A stretch of DNA of 64,000 nucleotides from Novosphingobium guangzhouense (GTDB lineage Bacteria; Pseudomonadota; Alphaproteobacteria; Sphingomonadales; Sphingomonadaceae). This document shows, piece by piece, positions 42,958 to 50,120 of this stretch (positions within the stretch are counted from its first letter, which is position 1; every line of letters begins with the position of its first letter). The stretch lies in NCBI RefSeq assembly GCF_002896965.1, contig NZ_LYMM01000106.1:1-64000 (forward strand), in the 5' to 3' direction. A program made the position numbers and the translations under genes. The notes beneath the pieces were generated by a model that searched no databases, had not been told where the DNA came from, and worked only from the letters and a program-made list of their open reading frames with translations.

Positions 42958-43001
42958 CCGCGATCAATGCGCGGATGCAGCCAATGCGCTATGGGGGGAG
43001 A

Positions 43002-43403
43002 ATGGAACAGCCCTCTGTCGATACCAATACGCCGTATTACCGCCTTGGCGGCCCGCCGGTGTTCGAGGCGATCGCGAACCGCTTCTACGACCTGATGGAC
43101 AGCGATCCGGCCTATGCCGAACTGCGCGCCATGCATGCCCCGGACCTGACGCCTATCCGCGCATCGCTGCCCCGGTTCCTGATCGCCTGGGCAGGCGGCC
43201 CGCGCGACTGGTTCGAACAGAACCCCGGCCGCTGCATGATGAGCCTGCACGCCCCCTTCACCATAGAGCCGCTGACGGCGAACCAGTGGGCCGAAGCGAT
43301 GGAGCGCGCGATCGACGACGTTGCCCCCCAGCCCGCCGAAATCGCCGCATCGATGCGCGAGGTTCTGGGCCGCATGGCGCGCGGCATGGGTCGCAGGGGT
43401 TAG
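43002..43403 (+). CDS. Group II truncated haemoglobin
   Basis: A 133-residue globin of the truncated class. Landmarks are YYRLGGPPVFEAIANRFYDLM, then LIAWAGGPRDWF and the F-helix MMSLHAPFTI, whose His should bind haem iron as in other trHbII (HAPF). Group II globins bind O2 or NO and act in nitrosative or oxidative stress. The ATG at 43002 follows a gggggg run at short spacing; an ATG at 42984 is an alternative. It follows the ligase after 44 bases and may share its transcript. Confidence 0.85.
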   Translation: MEQPSVDTNTPYYRLGGPPVFEAIANRFYDLMDSDPAYAELRAMHAPDLTPIRASLPRFLIAWAGGPRDWFEQNPGRCMMSLHAPFTIEPLTANQWAEAMERAIDDVAPQPAEIAASMREVLGRMARGMGRRG

Positions 43404-43436
43404 GTTTTCGCCGAGGCAAGCTGGGGAGGAATGGGA

Positions 43437-43715
43437 TCAGTCCACCCGGAACTGCTTTTCGCGCGATGTCGCACCGCGCAGCAGTTCCAGCCGCGAAGGG
43501 GCCACGCCCAGCGCCTGCGCCAGAAGATCGCGCACCGCATCGTTGGCCTTGCCGTCTTCCGGCTTGGCGCGAACCTTCACGCTGAGGCGGCCTGCCGCGA
43601 TCTCAAGCGCTTCCACTTTCGCGCCGGGTGTGACGCGCAGGGCCAGCCGCCCTTCCCCGTCGACCAGCGCCCGCAGTGCGGCGGCATCGGGAAGTGCGGG
43701 TCTGGGCCGCGCCAT
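43437..43715 (-). CDS. YggU/UPF0235 (DUF167) family protein
   Basis: A 92-residue protein with the DUF167 core: RLALRVTPGAKVEAL, LSVKVRAKPEDGKANDAVRDLLAQALGV, and SRLELLRGATSREKQF. This is the YggU pattern of TPGAK, ANxA and G.tSR.K. Function is unresolved. Its ATG overlaps the stop of the carbonic anhydrase reading frame by one base (TGATG), so translation was coupled when that gene was intact. Confidence 0.88.
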   Translation of the reverse strand: MARPRPALPDAAALRALVDGEGRLALRVTPGAKVEALEIAAGRLSVKVRAKPEDGKANDAVRDLLAQALGVAPSRLELLRGATSREKQFRVD

Positions 43716-44290
43716 CAGTCTTGCAGTCCAAGCGCCTCGGCGTGCATCCGGGCATTGATCACATAACCCTGCACGCCCGCCTGGTTCGCTGCCACCGCCG
43801 CGTCGTCCAGATCGCGCAGGTACTTTGCCGGGCGGCCCATCCATAGCTGGCGCGCGCCGATGCGCTTGCCGGTCAGCTGCGCGCCCGCCGCCAGCATGCC
43901 GTCCGATTCGATGTAGCTGCCATCCATCACGATCGCGCCAAGGCCCACGAAGGCGCGATCTTCCAGCGTGCAGCCGTGCAGCATCGCCATATGGCCGATC
44001 AGCACATCTTACCCGATGATCGTGGCGAAGCCTTCCGGGCGCTGCGGCTTGGGGCTGTCGCAATGGACGACGGTGCCGTCCTGGATATTGGTGCGCGCGC
44101 CGATGACCACGCGGTTTACGTCGGCGCGGATCACGCAGTTGTACCAGATGCTGGCGTCCGGCCCGATCTCCACATCGCCGATGATGCGGCAACCGGGCGC
44201 GATGAAGGCGCTGGAATGGATGCGCGGCGCCTTGCCGTTGAAAGCGGCGATGGTGATGTCGGCCCTGTTCGTCGTGCTATGTTCGGTCAT
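43715..44290 (-). pseudogene. Gamma-carbonic anhydrase family protein interrupted by an in-frame TAA
   Basis: One uninterrupted family sequence is split by a stop in the same frame. The first part (44290-44012, 93 codons) has the left-handed beta-helix hexapeptide blocks APRIHSSAFIAPGCRIIGDVEIG and IRADVNRVVIG, ending ATIIG. The stop TAA is at 44011-44009. The second part resumes at once as DVLIGHMAMLHGCTLEDRAF and runs to 43715 (LGLQD). In relatives the position is usually Glu or Asp (GED/GDD), so GAA to TAA is the simplest change. His ligands H (HCD) and the pair in GHMAMLH are divided between the fragments. A GTG two codons after the stop could allow restart. It overlaps the 44287 gene by four bases. 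Confidence 0.85.
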
Positions 44291-46572
44291 GGATTTCCCG
44301 TCAGCCTGCTCCAGCGGACATACGGCAGGATGGATGCATGATCGTCCGTCCAGGGTTCCGGCGCCCGTTCTTCAAGCCGCTTCCATGGGGCATCGGGCCG
44401 CTGCCGCGCAAGGCCGTCAAGCACGCCCCGGTCTGCCGAAAGCGCGATCCAGCGCGACGGGGTATAGCGCACTTCGTCTTCGGGCAGGTCCAGCCGCGAA
44501 AGCGCCTGCAGCCCGCCGGCCCGCGCATTCGCGCCGACCACGGGGGCAAGATCGATATAGCGGTTGGAGATGTGGAGGATCAGCAGGCCCCTTGGCGTCA
44601 GCGCGCGGCGGTAGACGGCCAGCGCCTCTGTCGTCAGCAGGTGCATGGGGATCGCGTCGGAGGAGAACGCATCGATCACCAGCACGTCGAAACTGTGGGG
44701 CGGAACCTGCGCCAGTTCCAGCCGCGCATCGCCGATGACGACGCGGGCCCTGGGCGTGCAATCCGACAGGAAGGTGAACTTGCGCTCCGTCGAAAAGCGC
44801 AGGACCTGCGGGTCGATCTCGAAGAAGGTCCAGGCCTGCCCCGGCTGCGAACGGCAGGCGAGCGAGCCGGTGCCCAGCCCGACAACGCCCACGCGTGCCC
44901 GTGGCCCCTCGATCGCGGGCACCGCGGCCAGCGCCAGTGCCACGCCCGATCCGGGGCCGTAATAGGTCAGCGCATCGTGGGCCTGCGCGGGGTCGAGCGA
45001 CTGCATGCCGTGCAGCGTGGTGCCGTGCGCCAGCGTGCGGAACCTGCCGTCGTCGTCATCGCGCAGGGTATAGATGCCGAAGTAGCTGCGGGTGCGCTGC
45101 CCTTCCATGGTCGCCCGGATGGTCCAGAAGCCGCCCTGCCCGATCATCGCGATCAGCAGCACCATGGCAAAGGCGCCGCGCCATGCCATGACCATCACCC
45201 CGATGCAGACGAGGAACACCGTCAGCATCATCGTGAACAGCACCTCCTCAGGCTCAAGCAGGGTCTGCAGCAGTTCCCAGCCGAGGAACCCGGCGAAGGC
45301 CAGCAGCACGCCAAGCGCGATGCGGGCCATGCCCGGTTCCATGTCGGCATTGTCGCGCCAGTTGAGCAGCGGGTGCAGCGGCATCAGCAGCGCGGCGGCA
45401 AGGACCAGCAGCGGATGCTCCCACGCCCAGTCGAACACCAGCGGCGCGATCAGCGCGGTGAACACGCCGCCCAGCGCCCCGCCCGCCGACATGACGAGGT
45501 AGAAGCGCGTCAGCTGCGATTCCGCAGGGCGCAGGTCGTAAAGCCGGGCGTGGAGCGCGGTTGCCACGCACAGCAGCAGCGCGCACGTGCCCGCCACCGC
45601 CCACAGGCTGCCCGCACCGTTCGACAGCATGGCGTATCCACCCATCAGCAGCAGCACGATCGGCGCCGCGCGGGTGATCGCGCCGGCCGCTGCGCGACGG
45701 TCGGAAAAGGCGATGACGAAGCTCAGCAGGTAGATGCCCAGCGGGATCACCCAGAGCAGCGGCATCGCGAAGATATCGGTGGTCAGGTGCGTGGTGGTGG
45801 ACAGCATCAGGCCCGAAGGCACGGCCGCCAGCGCCAGCCACAGGGCGACAGTGCGGGCAGGGGTGCGACCGGGGGTGCGCGCGGGGGTATCTTCTAGCGC
45901 GTCAGTCCGGACGGTGGTGCAGGTCGGAGCATGGCGGCGGCTATATCCGGCCAGCGCCACCAGCAGCACCAGCGCTGCAAAGCCGCCCGACCACGCCAGG
46001 CTTTGCCAGCGCACGCTCAGCAGCGGCTCGGCCAGCAGCGGATAGGCGATCAGGCCGGTGAAACTGCCAAGGTTCGACGCGGCATAGAGTGCCCAGGGCG
46101 CGCCGGCCCCCGGCGCGGCGGCAAACCAGCGCTGCATCAGCGGGGCCTGCGCGGAAACGACGAAGAACACCGGCCCGATGCTTGCCCCCAGCAGAAGCGG
46201 CACCCATGCCGCTTCGGGCAGCCCGGCGATGCGCGGCAGGTCGATCAGCCCCACCGGCAATGTCAGCGCGGCGACCAGCAGCAGCCCCACGTGAATGACC
46301 ACCTGCCGCCGCAGCGCGAAGCGGCCCAGCCAGTGCGCATAGGCGTAACCCGCCAGGAGCAGCGCCTGATAGACCAGCATCGCGCTGTTCCACACGTTGG
46401 GCGCGCCGCCAAGCCGGGGCAGCGCCATGCGCGCCACCATCGGCTGGACCAGGAACAGCAGGAAGCTTCCGACTAGGATCGTGGCGACGAACAGGCCCCG
46501 ACGGGCGGGCAGGCCGGGCTGGGCGGAGGGCTGGGCGGAGGGCTGGGCGGAGGGCGCGGCAATATCCTTCAT
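44287..46572 (-). CDS. Fused membrane-domain and spermidine synthase-like protein
   Basis: A 761-residue protein. The first ~460 residues form about a dozen membrane segments, beginning with LFVATILVGSFLLFLVQPMVARMALP. The last ~250 form a Rossmann fold of the polyamine synthase type: GSGVALALAAVP, VGVVGLGTGSLACRSQPGQ, YEID-like FFEIDPQVLRF, VVIGDARLELAQ and DVLVIDAFSSDAIP. Such fusions are common but their substrate is unproven; polyamine synthesis is not assured. N-terminal SAQP repeats are noted separately. Its stop overlaps the carbonic anhydrase start (ATGA), so they formed an operon. Confidence 0.85.
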   Translation of the reverse strand: MKDIAAPSAQPSAQPSAQPGLPARRGLFVATILVGSFLLFLVQPMVARMALPRLGGAPNVWNSAMLVYQALLLAGYAYAHWLGRFALRRQVVIHVGLLLVAALTLPVGLIDLPRIAGLPEAAWVPLLLGASIGPVFFVVSAQAPLMQRWFAAAPGAGAPWALYAASNLGSFTGLIAYPLLAEPLLSVRWQSLAWSGGFAALVLLVALAGYSRRHAPTCTTVRTDALEDTPARTPGRTPARTVALWLALAAVPSGLMLSTTTHLTTDIFAMPLLWVIPLGIYLLSFVIAFSDRRAAAGAITRAAPIVLLLMGGYAMLSNGAGSLWAVAGTCALLLCVATALHARLYDLRPAESQLTRFYLVMSAGGALGGVFTALIAPLVFDWAWEHPLLVLAAALLMPLHPLLNWRDNADMEPGMARIALGVLLAFAGFLGWELLQTLLEPEEVLFTMMLTVFLVCIGVMVMAWRGAFAMVLLIAMIGQGGFWTIRATMEGQRTRSYFGIYTLRDDDDGRFRTLAHGTTLHGMQSLDPAQAHDALTYYGPGSGVALALAAVPAIEGPRARVGVVGLGTGSLACRSQPGQAWTFFEIDPQVLRFSTERKFTFLSDCTPRARVVIGDARLELAQVPPHSFDVLVIDAFSSDAIPMHLLTTEALAVYRRALTPRGLLILHISNRYIDLAPVVGANARAGGLQALSRLDLPEDEVRYTPSRWIALSADRGVLDGLARQRPDAPWKRLEERAPEPWTDDHASILPYVRWSRLTGNP
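46517..46552 (-). repeat. Three exact 12-bp tandem repeats encoding SAQP
   Basis: The plus strand reads ggctgggcggag three times without change (46517-46528, 46529-46540, 46541-46552). On the coding strand this is a repeat of Ser-Ala-Gln-Pro at residues 8-19 of the spermidine synthase-like protein. The copy number can vary without breaking the frame. Confidence 0.85.
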
Positions 46573-46638
46573 GGCGCCGTTACAGCTACTTGGCTGCCGC
46601 CATGAAGGATAGTGCGGAAGAGAACGGGGTCCTTGCGG

Positions 46639-47196
46639 TCAGGCCGGAGGCGGCCCGTGCCATGCCCCGGCGGTGATCGAATGGACGATGGTATCGCCCA
46701 CCGGCGGCGTGAACCGGGAATCCACGAAGTCCAGCTCCTTGCGCCGCACCATGCCAAGGCGCAGCATCAAGCCCCAGCTGGCGGTATTCCCGATATTGGT
46801 GATGGCGAAGATCTCCGTCGCCCCGAACCGGCCGAACCCGGCATCGAGCGAAGCGCCGGCCGCTTCCTTCGCATAGCCCTGCCCCCAGGCATCCTCGCGC
46901 AGTCGCCAGCCGATCTCCATCTCGCCGGGGAACGAGGCGCCCGGCGCGTCGATCACCTTGAGCCCGCAGAAGCCCAGCACTTCGCCGTCCAGCTTGCGCT
47001 CGACGATCCAGAACGTGTGGCCAAGGCGGTGCTGGAAACCCAGCACCCGTTCCTCGAACAGCGCGACCTTTTCGGCATCCATCACCCCGCCAAGATGGCG
47101 CATGACGGCAGGCGTGTTGGTGCCCGCGGCAAATCGGGTGATATCGCCTTGTGCCCAGTCGCGCAGGATCAGGCGGTCAGTCTCGATCCTAACCAC
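46639..47196 (-). CDS. GNAT family N-acetyltransferase (RimJ/RimL type)
   Basis: A 185-residue acetyltransferase with the RimJ-like opening IETDRLILRDWAQGD. It has GFCGLKVI, the acetyl-CoA loop EIGWRLREDAWGQGYAKEAAGA (motif A, QGYA), and the NTASWGLMLRLGMVRR region. Acceptor unknown: a protein N-terminus or a small molecule. Start is a GTG at 47196, overlapping hemB by eight bases, which suggests co-transcription with hemB. Confidence 0.85.
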   Translation of the reverse strand: MVRIETDRLILRDWAQGDITRFAAGTNTPAVMRHLGGVMDAEKVALFEERVLGFQHRLGHTFWIVERKLDGEVLGFCGLKVIDAPGASFPGEMEIGWRLREDAWGQGYAKEAAGASLDAGFGRFGATEIFAITNIGNTASWGLMLRLGMVRRKELDFVDSRFTPPVGDTIVHSITAGAWHGPPPA

Positions 47197-48184
47197 GCAG
47201 CAGCCGCGCGGCGTGAGGCGCGTGATAGGTGAGCACGCCCGATGCGCCCGCGCGCTTGAACGCGGTCAGCGTTTCCAGCACCATGGCATCGCGGTCCGCC
47301 GCGCCTGCGGCAACGGCATGTTCGATCATCGCGTACTCGCCCGATACCTGATAGGCGAAGACGGGCACTTCGAAGGTGTCCTTCACCCGGCGGATGATGT
47401 CGAGGTAGGGCAGGCCGGGCTTTACCATCACGGTGTCAGCGCCTTCGGCCAGATCCATCTCGACTTCGCGCAGCGCTTCCTCGGTATTGGCCGGGTCCAT
47501 CTGGTAGGTCTTCTTGTCCCCCTTCAGCAGCCCGCGCGATCCCACCGCATCGCGGAACGGGCCGTAGAATGCCGAGGCGTACTTGGCGGCATAGCTCATG
47601 ATCTGGACGTTGATGTGGCCTGCATCCTCCAGCGCATCGCGGATCGCGGCGATGCGGCCGTCCATCATGTCGGACGGGGCGATGATATCCGCCCCCGCAT
47701 TCGCCTGATTGAGCGACTGCCCGACCAGCGCCTCCACCGTCTTGTCGTTGAGGACGTAGCCCGCATCGTCGATCAGGCCGTCCTGCCCGTGGCTGGTATA
47801 GGGATCAAGCGCCACGTCGGTCAGCAGGCCGATCCTGTCGCCCAGTTCCGCCTTGATCGCGCGGATCGCGCGGCACATCAGGTTGTCCGGGTTGAGCGCT
47901 TCGGCTCCGTCCTCGCTGCGGCGTTCGGGCTGGGTATGCGGGAACAGGGCCAAGACCGGGATGCCCAGGTCCACCGCTTCCTTCGCGCGTTCGACGATCA
48001 GATCCACCGACCAGCGCGACACGCCCGGCAGCGCGGCGATGGGCTGCTCCACCCCTTCACCCTCGGTGATGAAGAGAGGCCAGATGAGGTCCGCCGGGGT
48101 CAGCACCGTTTCGCGATGAAGCGCACGGCTCCATGCGGTGGCGCGGGTACGGCGAAGGCGGGTGTGGGGATAAGTGCCGGTCAT
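47189..48184 (-). CDS. hemB: Delta-aminolevulinic acid dehydratase (porphobilinogen synthase)
   Basis: The 331-residue enzyme condenses two 5-aminolevulinate molecules to porphobilinogen in haem synthesis. It has YPHTRLRRTRAT, the catalytic Lys in ADTVMVKPGLPYLD and the Schiff-base partner in the MSYAAKYASAFYGPFRDA block. Instead of the zinc cysteines, the metal-binding loop reads TDVALDPYTSHGQDG, the aspartate-rich form used by Mg2+-dependent enzymes in alphaproteobacteria. ATG 48184 selected; the longer frame covers non-conserved sequence. Confidence 0.96.
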   Translation of the reverse strand: MTGTYPHTRLRRTRATAWSRALHRETVLTPADLIWPLFITEGEGVEQPIAALPGVSRWSVDLIVERAKEAVDLGIPVLALFPHTQPERRSEDGAEALNPDNLMCRAIRAIKAELGDRIGLLTDVALDPYTSHGQDGLIDDAGYVLNDKTVEALVGQSLNQANAGADIIAPSDMMDGRIAAIRDALEDAGHINVQIMSYAAKYASAFYGPFRDAVGSRGLLKGDKKTYQMDPANTEEALREVEMDLAEGADTVMVKPGLPYLDIIRRVKDTFEVPVFAYQVSGEYAMIEHAVAAGAADRDAMVLETLTAFKRAGASGVLTYHAPHAARLLRG

Positions 48185-48266
48185 GGCAGGGTGATTGCCG
48201 CAAAAGCCGGACGGGGGCAATCGGGCGCACGTTGCGATTTGCGCGGGCGGGGATGCGCTGAGAGGG

Positions 48267-49994
48267 CTACCGCCCCAGCTTGTCGATCTCGCGCTCGGCA
48301 TCGACAGGGTCGCTGGCGGCGGGCTCGATCGATCCCAGCGCGGCGCCCGGCGTCACTCCAAGCAGCCTATTGAGCCGCGCCTTGAAGGCATCGCGTTCCC
48401 GCCCGTCGATCTGCGGGCGCTGGATAACCGCGATGCCAGCCGGGTTGATGGTGCGGCCACCCCGGTACGCCTCGAAATGCAGGTGCGGCCCGGTGGAAAG
48501 CCCGGTGGAGCCGACATAGCCGATCACTTGCCCGGCGCGCACGCGGGTGCCGTTCCTGACGGCGATGCGGCTCATATGGCCATAGCCCGTGCCAAGGCCG
48601 CCGCCATGCTGCAGCCGCACGTAGTTGCCGTGGCCGCCATGCCGCCCGGCAAAGGTCACCACGCCATCGGCCACCGCATAGATCGGCGCGCCGTAGGGCG
48701 ATCCGAAATCTATCCCGGCATGGAAACGCACATAGCCAAGGATCGGATGGCGCCGCCCGCCGTAAGGCGATGTGATGCGCGTGCTGGCCACCGGCTGGCC
48801 GATCGGCACGGCGCGGGGCTGGCCGATGGAAGAAGCGGGGAACATCTCGCCTTCCTTGCCCCCCGCATTACCCCCCCCATCACCCCAGCGCATCAGCTGC
48901 AGCTTCGGCTTCCCGCCGCGCGCGACGCCTGCGTAAAGCAGGTCGCCCACTTCGCGCTCCCCCTTGGCAGAGCGTTTGTAGGCCAGGATCATGTCGAATT
49001 CGTCGCCCGAACGCAGATCGCCATCCAGGCTGAGGTACTTGTCCACCGCGCGCAGGTAGGACTGGATCGCCCCCACCGGCGCCCCGGCATTGCGCGCCGA
49101 ACGGTAGAGGCTGGAGCCCACGGTGCCGCGAATGCGCAAGGGGGTTTCGTCCACCCGGATCGGATGGCGCACCGCCATGAGGCCGCCCGGCCCCCGCTCG
49201 ACCGACACGTCCAGATCGAAACGCGCCCGGAACGTCAGCGAATCGAGCGCGCGCGCCGCGCCCTCTGCAGGGCGGCGGCCCAGCGTGATGTCGAACTGGG
49301 TGCCCGATGCCATGTCCCCGGCCGGCACGATGCCGCCCACCAACTGCGTCACTTGCGCCACGTCGGCAGAGCCAAGCCCGGCACGTTCGAGCAGGCGGGG
49401 CAGGGTGTCTCCCCGGCCCAGCGTGGAGGTCAGCTGCACGGTCGGGCGCTCGGGCACCCCGGTCAGCGGGCTGACCAGCGGCGTTGCGCCCATGTGGCGG
49501 CCGGTGTCAGCGCCCAGCGCCAGCGGAGCGATCGACTGGCTGCGAAATTCGTCCTGTTGCGCGGCGCCCAGCGGCATCGTCGCCGCCGCCTCCACGGCGC
49601 TGAAACCGGGAAGCAGCGCCAGCGCCGCGCCGCTCAGACCCAGCATCGTTGCAAGCCCGCGCAGCCACTTGCGGCTGCCGATGTCGGCGGCAAGATCGGG
49701 CGCCAGTTCTACCCGGTGGCACCAGTTCTCGATCGCATCGCGCAGGGAAGGGCGGGGCGCTGCAGTCCTGGCTTCCCCGGCCCCTGCATCCCTGCCCCCG
49801 GCTTCCCCAACCCTGGCTTCCCCGGCAGCGGGGAAGGCAAGGATGACGGGTTCGTCGGCCGCATCGACAGGCGCGCCGGCGGCAAAAACCGCCCGCTGGC
49901 TGTCGTCTGTCTCGGCGCGATCATCGCGATCGCGCTGCTGCGGCTTGAACACCTTCGCGCGGTTCCCTTGTTGCAACCCTTCGGCCCGCAACAT
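48267..49994 (-). CDS. Large M23 family metallopeptidase (MepM-like architecture)
   Basis: A 575-residue envelope protein. A low-complexity Ala/Gly/Glu-rich cytoplasmic N-terminus (1-110) precedes a membrane segment (about 112-132). A LysM/OapA-like binding region with GRGDTLPRLLERAGLG comes next, and the M23 domain lies near residues 400-510: RFHAGIDFGSPYG (HxxxD), GLGTGYGHMSR and GPHLHFEAYRGG (HxH). The zinc ligands are intact, so it should be an active DD-endopeptidase. Divergent from the helicase gene; hemB starts 82 bases after its stop on the same strand. Confidence 0.9.
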   Translation of the reverse strand: MLRAEGLQQGNRAKVFKPQQRDRDDRAETDDSQRAVFAAGAPVDAADEPVILAFPAAGEARVGEAGGRDAGAGEARTAAPRPSLRDAIENWCHRVELAPDLAADIGSRKWLRGLATMLGLSGAALALLPGFSAVEAAATMPLGAAQQDEFRSQSIAPLALGADTGRHMGATPLVSPLTGVPERPTVQLTSTLGRGDTLPRLLERAGLGSADVAQVTQLVGGIVPAGDMASGTQFDITLGRRPAEGAARALDSLTFRARFDLDVSVERGPGGLMAVRHPIRVDETPLRIRGTVGSSLYRSARNAGAPVGAIQSYLRAVDKYLSLDGDLRSGDEFDMILAYKRSAKGEREVGDLLYAGVARGGKPKLQLMRWGDGGGNAGGKEGEMFPASSIGQPRAVPIGQPVASTRITSPYGGRRHPILGYVRFHAGIDFGSPYGAPIYAVADGVVTFAGRHGGHGNYVRLQHGGGLGTGYGHMSRIAVRNGTRVRAGQVIGYVGSTGLSTGPHLHFEAYRGGRTINPAGIAVIQRPQIDGRERDAFKARLNRLLGVTPGAALGSIEPAASDPVDAEREIDKLGR

Positions 49995-50120
49995 GCGGCC
50001 TCGCGCAATTTCCCTGCCCGAACAAGGTTACGAACATCCTAAGACTGTGGATTCATGGGGTACTACGGGACGCCCCGAGTCTTGCGAGCGGCGGGCTGCG
50101 GTGCCACATTCACCGGCATA

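Noticed and set aside
43437..44192. 251-codon minus-strand frame from yggU into the carbonic anhydrase region
   Set aside because: Only the last 92 codons match a family; upstream it reads the carbonic anhydrase sequence in a different frame.
46262..46276. CACGTGAAT sequence considered as parS
   Set aside because: Only one arm matches; the left arm is CCCC, and it is in the spermidine synthase-like gene.
50055..50120. Longer helicase start at 50055
   Set aside because: The extra 22 codons show no resemblance to the family and there is no clear ribosome-binding site; kept only as an alternative.
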